64,000 nt of DNA. Source: Limnomonas spitsbergensis (taxonomy: Eukaryota > Chlorophyta > Chlorophyceae > Chlamydomonadales). The position numbers and the translations under genes are program-made. This document shows, piece by piece, positions 9,201-17,700 of the stretch. The notes beneath the pieces were generated by a model. That model was not told where the DNA came from. It saw only the letters and a list, made by a program, of their open reading frames with translations, and made no database searches. Every line of letters begins with the position of its first letter. Positions within the stretch are counted from its first letter, which is position 1. The stretch covers positions 124,001-188,000 of the forward strand of contig JAYJMM010000095.1 of assembly GCA_037349105.1 (NCBI GenBank), given 5' to 3'.

Positions 9201-12080
9201 CTTGCTCAGCTTGGCTCTAGCAACTGCTGGCAGTCCGTCATGGAACATGCGCGAGACCGAGTGGCTTCTGCCGAAGTGATCTACTGCATCCCTCGAGATC
9301 TGCAGCAACTCTGCTGTTGTCAGCACTCTGTGGGCAAATGCCTCCACCGTCTCCTCTGGCTTGACATCTGGGTCTAGAGTAGTCTTTACTCCTAACCTGA
9401 GGTTGGTGATGGCCGTCCTCTCCTCTGAAGTTGGCTTTCCCACCTCCTCCTGGACCACCCTGATCCACAACGTGAGTAGCGAAGCTTCGCAACCCTGCTG
9501 CTCCGCTGGGGCTATCCACTGCTGTCCGATCCGCTCCACCTCTCTGGCAATTCTGTTTCCTGCGTGGGGCGCTGCCCTGATGGCTGCCATCAGCGGCCTC
9601 ATGCTGGCAGGCTTGCTGTCCCACAGCTTGACCAGCGACTTGATCAGCAACGTCATAGCTGACGGCGACTGGCATGATCCAGCTATTTCACCTGCCACCA
9701 CGGCCAATGCTGGTTGGTCATCTGACATTGCCAACCTGTTGTGCGATCCCCAGTACCCACACGCCTGGCAATACTTTCTGGCTGCAACCGCTCCTGGGTG
9801 TGACATATCCAGGACTGGTACGTTGCCTTGGATGGCTGGGATCTTGGCTACCTTGGCTACCCCTGCCAGCTGCAATACCATCTGTTGCTGCAGCTGCAGG
9901 TTCACCCTCGCCTGCTCCCGATCGAGCCTTTTCATTTCCTGGTCGCTGGACTCCTGTCTGGCCCCCGACCTGCGTCTGTCCGCTCCTCCTGGTCCCGAAT
10001 CTACTGACTCTGACCGCGACCCCGGTCCTCCACTGCCGCCCCTCGATGGGCTGCGGCCTGAATGATACCTGTCATGTCTGTTATAATCCTCATCCTGATC
10101 GTGAGCGCCTCGTGATGGCTGTCTGCCCGCTCTGCCTGCTGAGCTTTTACTTCCTTCGGGTGGCGGACGTTCTGATTCGCTTCTGCCTGGTCTGCTGTCA
10201 GATCCAGGCCTTCGAGACTGTGCTCCACCGGGCTCTGCCTGTCCCCTGGGCAACTCCTGGTTCTGCTGGCTTGGCTGTTCCCTGCCCTCTGCCTGTCCTC
10301 TGGGCGGCTCTTGGCTGTGCTGGTGAGGCTGTTCCCTGGAGTATGCCTGCCCCCTGGGCGGCTCCTGGCTCTGCCGACCTGGCTGCGTTCCGCCTGTGTA
10401 ATTCCTGGCATAGGAATCAGACTGTGTTTCCTCTCTGGCCTCCTGTATTCTTGGACCACTGCTCCGTGCGCTGCCCGCAGGCTCATTCCTCCTGGCTCCC
10501 CTTGCTGCGCCTGACTGCCTGTTCCTCAGGAATTCCTTGATGTAATCCACCTGGGTTTCCTGGTATGCGTTCTCTCTGTCCTCGACTATGCGCAGCAACT
10601 CATAAGACTCTAGCCTGCTTGCTCTGCGTGTTGCTGTGCTGTGCTCTGCCATCCTGGCGAGTGATCGGCTAGTCAATTCCGCCCTTTCGCTGGCGGCTGG
10701 ACTGCTGGCTCTGGGCGCTTCCCTGCCCCTTGGCCGTCCTCTGAGGCTGGGCTCGCTGCTGACCTCGAAAGCTGCAGATCTGAGTGTTGGTGTTGGCGCG
10801 GCTCCCGCCTGCTGCTGCCACCTTTGCACCTCCCTGCGCCCCTCAGGCCGCTGCACCTCTGTTTCAAATCCTTCCCACGCCTGGTCCTCCTCATCCTCTG
10901 GTTCTGATCCAGGTTCCTCCTGGTCACCCGTGACCTCGTTGCACCATTCATCTGCGAAGGCTTTAACGGCCCTGGCTGCTTCGTGTCCCGCCCTTCCCTT
11001 GGATACCTGTCCAAGGGCGGCTAACAGTATCGCCCTGTCCAACCCTGTGTGGGGGATACCTAACATGGCCTTTGTTGCCCACCCCCTCAGATGATGGGCC
11101 TTGAACTCCTCAATGGCTGTGACCTGGTCCTGGAAATGCAAGAACGTCCTGGAGCACACTTGCTTCCACAGGTCTGTTGCCCACTGCACAATTCCTGCCC
11201 AACCAATCGGCCCTTCCGACTCCTCATTGCCGCACACTACTCCCCCAGCCTCGGAGCGCTCTGGCTCTCTTTGCATCTGGCTGCTAGATCCCTCCTTGGA
11301 TGTTTGCGCAGGTCTGTTTGCACTGGGTGGAAAACTGGACAGCGGTGTGCCGAAGACTGTGGATCCAGCTCCTCTTCTAACCAGTGCCTTGCGCGGCTGC
11401 AGCTGCTGCACGGGACGCAGTTCTGCTGTCGTCTGCTGCCCCTGCTTGTTCTGAGCTGGGTCTGGCTGTTCTTCCTCGGATATTAGGTCAGCCCAAGGCT
11501 CCCCTACCGGCTCAACTGATTTCTCCTTTTCCTTGCCTGCCTGCGAGCTCTGTCTGCCCGCTGCTGGCTGGGGCTCAGCTTCCTCGTGCTTGACCCCTGC
11601 GGGCATATTCCTGGCCTCATCTCCCTCCGTCTTTATTCGAGGTTTGACTTCGCAGGTCTTATGCCAGCCTGCAAACTTGTCTGAAGCTGCGGCTACTTCT
11701 GCCCTTAGACCCGACTGGCTGGGATCTTTTTCAACCTGCTGTGTAACACTTGCCACCCTGGGCAGGCTCTGCTGCGGCTCGGCCTCAGGTGCACTGCTCT
11801 GTCGCGTGTCACAGCTCTGGGATGCTTCCGTTGCTTGATCCAAGATCAACTCTGGGGTTCCCGCTTGAGTCTGCCCCTGCTCGAAATTCAGACAGCTGTC
11901 GGAACCAGCGGGCAACGGACCCCCTCGACCAATGCCTTTTCGTGTTACTAGTACTGCACCATCTGCTTGCGCCCCTGCCCCTCTGGGTGGTACACGGTCT
12001 GGCTCACGTACCCTGCAATCCTCTGCAGGCGGTTCTACTGGCTCTGACAGCTTTTCCGCTATCAACAGGGCCTCTGCCAC
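3204..12080 (-). CDS. gag: Retrotransposon gag and aspartic protease polyprotein, copy A
   Basis: This is a 2958-codon frame. The first 1000 residues are low in complexity (Pro, Gln, Ser, Arg), including QEPPRGQA-like repeats (about 10230-10410). A helical capsid-like region follows (about 9100-9700). The first CCHC zinc knuckle, CYQCGSTSHLARDC, is at 8799-8840. The retropepsin-like protease has LMDSACTCHV (about 8012-8040), with DSA instead of the commoner DTG or DSG. Two further Cys-His knuckles lie downstream of the protease: CALCGKPDKHSVEEC (7276-7320, five residues between Cys and His) and CFKCNQPGHFANEC (6102-6143). The last 900 residues form an unrecognised but copy-conserved domain. 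The start is unclear: the frame opens after a TGA near 12150 with no early ATG, codon 12080 is GTG, and an ATG at 12208-12206 sits in another frame. It ends with TGA at 3204, after which the same frame stays open. Confidence 0.88.
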   Translation of the reverse strand: MAEALLIAEKLSEPVEPPAEDCRVREPDRVPPRGAGAQADGAVLVTRKGIGRGGPLPAGSDSCLNFEQGQTQAGTPELILDQATEASQSCDTRQSSAPEAEPQQSLPRVASVTQQVEKDPSQSGLRAEVAAASDKFAGWHKTCEVKPRIKTEGDEARNMPAGVKHEEAEPQPAAGRQSSQAGKEKEKSVEPVGEPWADLISEEEQPDPAQNKQGQQTTAELRPVQQLQPRKALVRRGAGSTVFGTPLSSFPPSANRPAQTSKEGSSSQMQREPERSEAGGVVCGNEESEGPIGWAGIVQWATDLWKQVCSRTFLHFQDQVTAIEEFKAHHLRGWATKAMLGIPHTGLDRAILLAALGQVSKGRAGHEAARAVKAFADEWCNEVTGDQEEPGSEPEDEEDQAWEGFETEVQRPEGRREVQRWQQQAGAAPTPTLRSAAFEVSSEPSLRGRPRGREAPRASSPAASERAELTSRSLARMAEHSTATRRASRLESYELLRIVEDRENAYQETQVDYIKEFLRNRQSGAARGARRNEPAGSARSSGPRIQEAREETQSDSYARNYTGGTQPGRQSQEPPRGQAYSREQPHQHSQEPPRGQAEGREQPSQQNQELPRGQAEPGGAQSRRPGSDSRPGRSESERPPPEGSKSSAGRAGRQPSRGAHDQDEDYNRHDRYHSGRSPSRGGSGGPGSRSESVDSGPGGADRRRSGARQESSDQEMKRLDREQARVNLQLQQQMVLQLAGVAKVAKIPAIQGNVPVLDMSHPGAVAARKYCQACGYWGSHNRLAMSDDQPALAVVAGEIAGSCQSPSAMTLLIKSLVKLWDSKPASMRPLMAAIRAAPHAGNRIAREVERIGQQWIAPAEQQGCEASLLTLWIRVVQEEVGKPTSEERTAITNLRLGVKTTLDPDVKPEETVEAFAHRVLTTAELLQISRDAVDHFGRSHSVSRMFHDGLPAVARAKLSKFVMTVPGYLSMSDEDQIAVLTQQVVLWERFALEMGDLGGTGFRQITNSGPGQGEAQPNRGRRERAGQWEMRTRLDGIVHPTGSAAVPQARMDGKPRGVTWADQAGAANYNAEGGSSAAKACYQCGSTSHLARDCRAPRARDERRPMPLVTDITPGPARQPQQQYPQQQQYPQQQQYPLPPRPQQGQAAGRPYDRNQNNRQYPRPGPGQGGQAQQAAHVSHLSNATGQAEPEGWHQTMAEMLSESVALMTQVGLVPKPAGFKQAVHNARPKSFLPEPLQEEEPVPGFTVQPSRKGAKRLVLSKLADDMSDIRLQVFKLNERLSALSFTTMPMGGDNTGHRGETSNTRPEGRTVTAAPKLQYFKNDRSNLEQCVGLMVNGKVLVAQKALMDSACTCHVITVNIAEQLVAMGAELVRTDEKIRTTDNAGADLYGVLFIYVVYGYGGPNAIMEPTVVRVVKTPPDAYEHLVGNPEFLKYNGVLEAAGRLTLRPREGAQRTQGVKDLTLPLVRASPAGGYQAAAVAWAGIQCGFAEREGWPAATVEAEHEQLLKHSMATRAGAAMRAEQGAGPSSEPNPRLQKRRLVPVEAAVAEAAAPTAEEMARARRAAELSDVEKRAVRDFMPACPAYPCALCGKPDKHSVEECERRIQDFSRTPETAPAVQAGPPAARRRGYGTAAADRAAQATSTRSRGEQQQQQQQLQKQPQGAGPRVQQASNGRGKQAQQQQSQGQPGAARAPAQSASNSEDEAQEAEEEEDCSVEKVPEPGTSPKDRQIHRLAGQVNGLKKALRWRERQMWKQSAEIVDYLKGQLAGWKVITDGQQVMTTVQREYILRADELNGLQETLGLQHLGGPPNHGQPLPFETDPELAGCVRAMLATPSPLRDVDSEHSGMEEPKKRSPSSSDESGSGDRRLRRRSRSAQRAISEERQGAVPTPAARTQRQGAGRRSNSEERSRDRIQRSPCRDQPRGRSRERHHAEVARPYRQGQEHQRGPGPGPTNRTLAEGSGAAEPRRHLGPRHGGLCFKCNQPGHFANECTNPEQAGLTGDRPGAPAGPARGYGTWGPGRGQGMPMESRRRTFDTAMGTPSARDFQQGAAGPSAWPEPPARQEPPEGEQPRWEGTGGHTCFMTGHMEISQDRDAYQAEVSQAGPVQMAPQRVPEGQVASQVNHWAMAVEALAMNHYGTMPAGSARSVAHALEFLKDLQRRGCPAPCVGWPNLMQRFLDSEWDRYDEQWDEFERREREAVPQHNVDGWETDSGSNFLADRYEPQEPSPVHEREFGVLCPGTPEGIQDTGRGVAGAAAETGEPPRAELRCPVARGTAAGSQLDARAGPVRTHKGTSSRCNAWGGIDEDGETQHGSEREGRSDARGEDRQLDQSFSRDRSYSRERIYIQPFPQSLPAGEPFVQYFRLGEEMPEASTSGAMLTVPGECRDGPCRLQNHRLLDGGEQTCVDRAAAMQAVARMIFPWDAVTAVMLGAALKGYIRPSTNIADYMQRGWSRHPIYAHCVSEMVSLAIAAGITAVDAACWAHPDMPDIAPAEGMWQGAQPGFMRTPWAMDCVRELMGHPALRDRAFYVPVQAMGEFERFVETTEQAPVRAGLCHPGRPGRCEATIEASIVIPRTVAGQAVPWGPAPGDARAAIPVQQLVTYYYEEMADEELPVSSAWIHMHATHDDMPVYLFARHQQDVAVTKCASVDEAEFHAYTYARGADPTVWTLMLMALQRVLLPGQRSAAMRHVWGVEDQWAPTEVTACPTWPYGPQQSPASGAMWEGEEELASSPFAVERLAAYVHQWVRQERRAWHDNRASSVLPYWQADVITTQLWRQAHPAGVRTLHPLFRGAGEVGIEEELEDLRNQPSRGHGPVGRRGADAEEPAAATDGPVQDEEPEWTQAAFVTFGAAAASWELLEYVDDLGVAALEAEPRGRAEPQAALDIVSTPPTEDSDSRTPEFSDDVSEGPPPLVEITESDEEWHEAGARPSDQDSVTRAEARDAEGNYVPADSGP

Positions 12081-13545
12081 AATCTCAGCACTAGCATTTT
12101 TAGGTCTATTCCCGGCTCCAGCCCCCTCAGACGCCCACTCCTCCGTTGGACGTCAGGGTGCTGGTGCCTATCGGGGTTTAGATCTATGCCTGTCATCTCT
12201 ACAGGCATTTTACGAACCGCACTGTTCTGCAGGCGTGCCGGCGACACCCCCTACAAAACCTGCTAACGTTTAGGCTTCTGCTCCTTATCCTTACTGCAAC
12301 CTGGTGAGGATCTGCTAGTCAAGGCTGGACGGCAGGTACAGCAATTTTGCGCGATAGGCCTTGCCCTCTGCTTTTATGCTCACTAATATTTTTATCTGGC
12401 GGAATCCTCCTTCGCCCTTTTTAGCCCCTTCCCACCTTTTCTGGCTGGGCTGCCTCTAGCTGGCGCACGTCCCCTGCGGATGTCTCGCCTCCGGGCGGAT
12501 ATATCCTCTTGCGCTGTGTCAGTTCCTCTCTGACACCTGCGGGGATCCTTTGGTACACCACAAAATTTTAACCTTGGATGATCTGTCAACAAGTTTACTT
12601 CTGTCAATGATGAATGATTGGATCCACCTGATCTCAATCTGCAGTCATACAGGAATTATCTGCTGGGTGTATAAATCCACAGCCAGATCCTCAAGCCTCT
12701 CCTGGACTCAACACTAAGTTGCCACTCTCAGTGATTCTCAGGGCTTAACTTGGCACTCTCTATGGAGATTACCACAGCAAAGTGCAGTTCATATGCTGTC
12801 CAAGGTCGTTTGCATACAAACAAAATTCCAACTTCGCTGCACAAGCACCTTTAGCAGGAATTGGCAAATCAGGCTGATCAGGCTAGATCTACTTCGTCCC
12901 TTTCTAAAGGACACGCGAGGTGCGCTTCAGGTCCGTGGCGGACTTCTTTCCTCACGGCAGTGATGGACGCCTACGGGCAGGCTCAGTGACTATTCACTGG
13001 CTGCGAGTGCTCTTCGAGTTAAGCAGCTGGCTGGTTATTTGTGTATATAGCAATTGACTTAGGGGCATAGGCCTTCTGGCCGTCTGGTCGCGATCCAGCG
13101 GGGCTATGTTAAGGGCACTTACCGCGTAACACGCGGAGAGATGGACGGGACGTAGACTGCGTACTTCTTCTTCTGCAGGGTCTCGTTTCTCTTACTGGGG
13201 TACTTGTCTCCAGCTAGTTCAGCGGAGGCTGAGCTAGGCTTGACTCGAGTTAAGGTACTGACTTATATGGAAGCTGCTGGTCTCAAAGACTGCCGGTGCT
13301 TGTTACAAATAGAGGTCTGTCCTTTAGAAAGGGACGAAGTAACTAGCCAAGGCAATTGCCGGGATACAGGGACCCGGCAGGCCCAATACAGAGTACGGTA
13401 GAACCTGTCAAACTAATCCTGCGTAAGCGGGTTTCTAGGTCTCAGCTCAAATCCGGAGACTCCGCAGAGAAGCTGCGGAGTCACCGATGACGCTAACTGC
13501 GGTCTAAACGGTTCTGTCACGTATACTGTAATATACTGTGACAGC
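12081..13545 (-). other. Copy A 5' leader between LTR and gag
   Basis: This is a long mostly non-coding leader. A perfect 22-bp inverted repeat (12891-12912 and 13319-13340, right arm gtcctttagaaagggacgaa plus gt) brackets about 400 bp. Sequence from about 12915 to 13545 is homologous to the interior of the mini-element at 45981-46615, which suggests this stretch is what a non-autonomous derivative must keep. Immediately inside the LTR end, the minus strand reads GCTGTCACAGTATATTAC. I see no TGG-type primer-binding site complementary to a tRNA 3' end. The ATG at 12208-12206 starts a short frame that overlaps the gag frame by a shift. Confidence 0.7.
12891..13340. repeat. 22-bp perfect inverted repeat bracketing the leader core
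   Basis: The arms are 12891-12912 and 13319-13340 and are exact reverse complements. The right-arm motif recurs with one change in the mini-element near 46393-46416, while the left arm falls at its deletion junction and is absent. In RNA the arms could pair and close a loop of about 400 nt. Confidence 0.75.
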
Positions 13546-13727
13546 TGTCGCACCATAAAGCAGTAACTGCAATACTATGGTAAATACCGTAAACTCCGGT
13601 CAGGACACCTTAGAGAGGTGTCCTCTACTCACAAAACACGGTACATCACCGTACACTCATGCTCCTTGTACTTCAGACAAGAGCTTGTTAACAAGATAAC
13701 TGTATCTGGAAGTCCCTAACTGGTAAC
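13546..13727 (-). repeat. 5' LTR of copy A, truncated at its outer end
   Basis: On the plus strand it begins TGTCGCACCATAAAGCAGT, as do both LTRs of copy B at 45741 and 46616. It runs about 182 bp and then stops short of the expected CTACTACTTCA terminus. About 57 bp of the outer (U3) end are missing, and the break abuts an inverted LTR piece. Intact LTRs in this family are 240 bp. Confidence 0.82.
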
Positions 13728-13730
13728 TAG

Positions 13731-13958
13731 TAAAGTAGTAGGGGCGGTACCCACGAGACGGAGACTTCCAGGCAGAGATATCCAGTTACGGACTTCCAGA
13801 TACAGTTATCTTGTTAACAAGCTCTTGTCTGAAGTACAAGGAGCATGAGTGTACGGTGATGTACCGTGTTTGTGAGTAGAGGACACCTCTCTAAGGTGTC
13901 CTGACCGGAGTTTACGGTATTTACCATAGTATTGCAGTTACTGCTTTATGGTGCGACA
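13731..13958 (+). repeat. Inverted second LTR, forming a palindrome with the copy A LTR
   Basis: In plus orientation it begins TAAAGTAGTAGGGGCGG (family start TGAAGTAGTAGGGG) and ends ATGGTGCGACA at 13958, the normal 3' terminus, followed by unrelated DNA. Bases 13790-13958 are the reverse complement of 13546-13715 with a single-base indel in an A run. The result is an almost perfect palindrome with 170- and 169-bp arms and a 74-bp centre. The right piece has no leader sequence after it, so it behaves like the outer end of an inserted or rearranged LTR. Confidence 0.82.
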
Positions 13959-14769
13959 ACAACGGTACCTTTGAGACTACAGTTTAAGGCAAATCTTGCG
14001 AAATGGCACTTCACCCCCTCTCTGATGCTAGGACTGCACCATCTTCAACACCAACACTTGCTGTATCTTTGGGCAGTATGCCTTGAATAAAGGAAAGAAA
14101 ATATGTAACGCGTAAGACTGGCCGGGGGGGAGCGTGGCCGGGAGATGTAACGCTGCTTTGTAGTGAGGCTAGGTGGGGCTAGTCACTCCAAAGTCACGTG
14201 CTGGGACTAGCACCATCTTCAGAAAACAGGGAGCTTCAGTTGAAGTTCACGTGGGAATGACAGCCAGATAGTGGCTTAAAATCACTAACGAATTCTCACA
14301 AAATACTAACGAATTCTCACTAAACGATGTGACAATTTCCACCCGACGATGAGAAGAATGTGTTGCACGCGAAGATGCCTCCATCACATACACACAACAT
14401 ATGTTACCAAAGCCTGTACTTAAAGGCGGAATTGGAGCAAATGCAGTGCGCGGGTAAGACGGTTGGAACTTGGAACGGGGGGCGGGTGACGGAGGGTCCC
14501 GTAAACCCCGTACATTGGCAGGCCCTGCCTGATGCTCTGCAGGGCATCTCCTGATCATGTACCGACACACCTAAACCATTGGTTATTTGTCTTGTCACAA
14601 TTTATATCGACGAATTGAGTTTCTTTGATCTCTTGGAGATCTGCATCAAGCCAGGACACGCATCATCCGGCACGCACCGCTCCTCTGAAGTCAGTAAGTT
14701 ACTGCATTGCCGAAAATCGCTGACGCTATCTCCAGCGGACATCCATTTTCGTGCGTCGTTTAGCGATCG
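13959..14769. other. Intergenic region upstream of the TPR-Sel1-MYND gene
   Basis: No coding sequence can be supported here. The stretch holds a direct duplication of actaacgaattctcac (about 14285-14319) and G-rich tracts (14123, 14475). It presumably contains the promoter of the gene starting at 14770. No TATA-like or other core element was convincing. Confidence 0.5.
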
Positions 14770-17700
14770 ATGGCGTCTTTGGAAGCAGCCAGCAGCGACA
14801 TCGCGTATCAGGACGACGCGGAGGGGGAAAACAACCAGGGCAACGCTCACTTGAGAGCGGGAAGATACGAGGACGCTTACCGGTGCTACTCGCGCGCCAT
14901 TAAACTCGCCAAGACAGTTGCTAAATACCACGCGAATCGGGCAGCAGCTTGCCTGCACCTCAAGCGGTGGGATCTCGCTTGCAAGGATGCTGACGTGGCG
15001 CTTCTCCTGGATCCGGCCTCCCTGAAAGGCCACATGCACAAGGGCAGCGCTCTGGAGAAGAGAGGAATGTTTAGACCTGCACAAGAGGCGTACGAGGCAG
15101 CATTGGCTGTGGACCCATCCCATGAGTGCGCACGAGCCGGTAGGTAGGGGTTGATAAAAGCTTTTCTTATTTGGTTGTGAACCTGCAGCAGCGCACCTGT
15201 GCACCGCAATCAACATGGTTCATATTCGGTCAGTGACGTTCCGCCTTTGGGCCCTGCTCCAAAAGGCTCGGCCGCGTGGGCGCCCAACAGGAGGGAAAAT
15301 ACCCCCCTCCCCCCCCAAGAATGTAAGGCAGTGCAAAGGTTCCCCGAATCCTCGCCCCTAAAGCATCGCGTTCACGTCCTGAACAAGTTACAAACTAAAA
15401 AGTGGAGAAAAAGCAAGAGAAGAACAAAAACGAAAAGGCCCTCCCCCTCTCAAGGTGAAGAAAACCAATTACCCAGCGTCTCAAGAAATGGCCCTGAATG
15501 ATGTCTACCAGCCACGTTGTCCACAAAAGCCAGGGCCTCTGACTCAAGCAGCCATGCCTGCCCCGGTACAACTGGTCAAAGTCCTTGACTCCCTCCGGGG
15601 GGCCTGCCCAACCCCTCTCCCTTAGCTTCTCCTTGCCGCTGGGGCACTGGAAGCATGTAGCGCATTGTCCACATGCTCGCCATCTCCCACCGCTGGCAGA
15701 AGGGTACCTAACGCTGTTGACCGCTGCGCTGTTCTCTGGTGCCGTGCTAACTGCACCGAGCCGCAGCCGTAAGTTTGTGCGCACACGAGCACACACTCTT
15801 TTGCTGGAGCGGCTCCCAGCATGCGCCAGCGCGGCGCACCTATCAGCTACACTCTGGCCTTTGGCCGGAGTCCCCAGGTGTGGCCCGCCATGCTGCTTGG
15901 GCCGCCAGCCGCTGGCTTGCTCAAGCTTGGTCCCAATCGGACCCTCGGCAGCCGCTTGGCGACCCGGCAAAGGTGGCCTTGTAGCCGGAAAATAAACACT
16001 GCTAGCTTGAGGTGCCCGATTGGTGTCCACTGTCTAGATGTTAACTTAATCTCTGGCATTCCGGTATCTTGTTTTCTATGTCCTATTTATTTATCCGAGT
16101 TTTATGTTGAACTAGTTTGCAATCAGGCACCTGCCTAGACCTGTATCGTGTATTTAAGCTGATGCTTCCTGCGGTCCATGAAAAAATACACCAAAATTCA
16201 TCACAGGTGTTATGCGGTGCCGCGTTGGAGCCGGGGAGAATCCCAGACTGAAGCAGGCCAGCACGGCGTTCAGCACGCAACAGCAGATGCTCGAGCTAGA
16301 GGCGCTCATGAGGCAGAGAGGAAAGGGCGGAGCAGCAGCTGCGGGGGAGGGCGGCTCCATGCACATGGACCTGACACAGATGATGGCCAGCATGCCCCCT
16401 CTGCCAGGCAATGCCGGAGCTGCCTCAAAAAAGGTCATCGAAGCTCACAAGTACAGGGATGGCCTCTGTGGGACAACCGCAAATCCTGCCATGGCTGTGC
16501 GGCTGTACACAGAGGGCGCGAAGCTGGGGTCGGCTGAAGGCATGTTGAATACGGGGCTGATGATGCTCCACGGCCCATCTGAGGTAAGGCTTGCAGGTAC
16601 ACTCACCCTTCCTTGTCCATGACAGTTTTGGGTGGGACATGATGGCTTGAGCCCCGCGCAAGCTGGCATGTTTCCTGCAATGTTCATGTTTTCATCTACG
16701 AGGCCACCTTTGCCGGAGCGCCAAGCGGCTGCTGAGGGTCCGATTGGGACCAAGCCTGAGCAAGCCAGCGGCTGGCGGCCCAAGCAGCATGGCGGGCCAC
16801 ACCTTGGGTCTTGGGCCGAAGGTCAGAGTGTAGCTGACAGGTATCTGAGTCACATCAAAAGAAGGGTTGTTCCTGCTGGACTCACAAGCTCTAAAGGGGC
16901 GACACTGGGATGTGTATTATCCTTATTTTTTAGGTTGAGGCTTGCACAAAGAATAAAACAAGGTTGGCTTGTGGTACAGAGGTCAGTGCTGCTTGCAGTG
17001 TTGAAATGTTTGTAACCATTGCCAGTGCCGGTATTCCACTCTCTTGTTGACACAGAGGGCATGTGCATTAGCATGCAATAACTAGACTTGTAAAAGAAGA
17101 CAAACATTTGAATTGCCTCCCCTGGACTTAATTGCTTATTGAATGCTTCCCTCGAGCAAAACAAGTAGACAAAAATCTGCCTTTAGGACTGACACTGACA
17201 CTGACATTGACAATGGAGTATTTGGATGACCCCCTCACCCTTAAACAACATTCATTTTGAGAGTGGGCGATCCGAATCTCTTGTCTACGATGTACATCAG
17301 GGCAGTTACAGCCGATCGGCGGCCGACCAGAATGGCCAGAAAATAAATATGGCCGATCGCCCCGCTAGGGGCGACTCGGCGATGGCCGAAAGAAAAAGAA
17401 GGGGGGGGTCGGCCGAAGGCAGGCTGCAGCCGAAGGCTGCGGAGGGGGGGTTCGGCCGAAGGCCGAATCTGAGGTGGGGGTTCGGTCGAAAGCATGCCAT
17501 ATTAGGCCTCTTTGAATTCGCGTGCGGCTGCCATTGGTGAAGACTCAATAGCAATCGAACTATCGAAGGCTGTCCCCACGACCAGGCCCACGCTTTCCAT
17601 TTCAAAATCGGCGGTGAAGCGACCACAACAACAGATGTGCGACTCGCGCAACCATGCCAACGGAATTTCGGGAGCTTTCTTGACGGAAATGTTGCTTGGT

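Larger units (their letters stand above)
1..13727 (-). mobile_element. Giant Ty3/gypsy-type LTR retrotransposon, copy A (5' part; 3' part lies beyond the left edge)
   Basis: Read on the minus strand this copy runs LTR (13727-13546), leader (13545 to about 12150), a 2958-codon gag/protease frame, then pol with RT and RNase H up to position 1. The order protease-RT-RNase H and the RT sequence are those of Ty3/gypsy elements. Copy B at the other end of the window aligns to it domain by domain and shows that a methyltransferase, integrase and PHD-like finger should follow beyond position 1. Compared with B, copy A lacks a block of roughly 450 codons holding zinc knuckles just before the RT module. 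The whole frame from about 12150 to 1 is open except for one TGA at 3204-3206, which I checked by hand translation from 3204 to 1. Confidence 0.93.
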
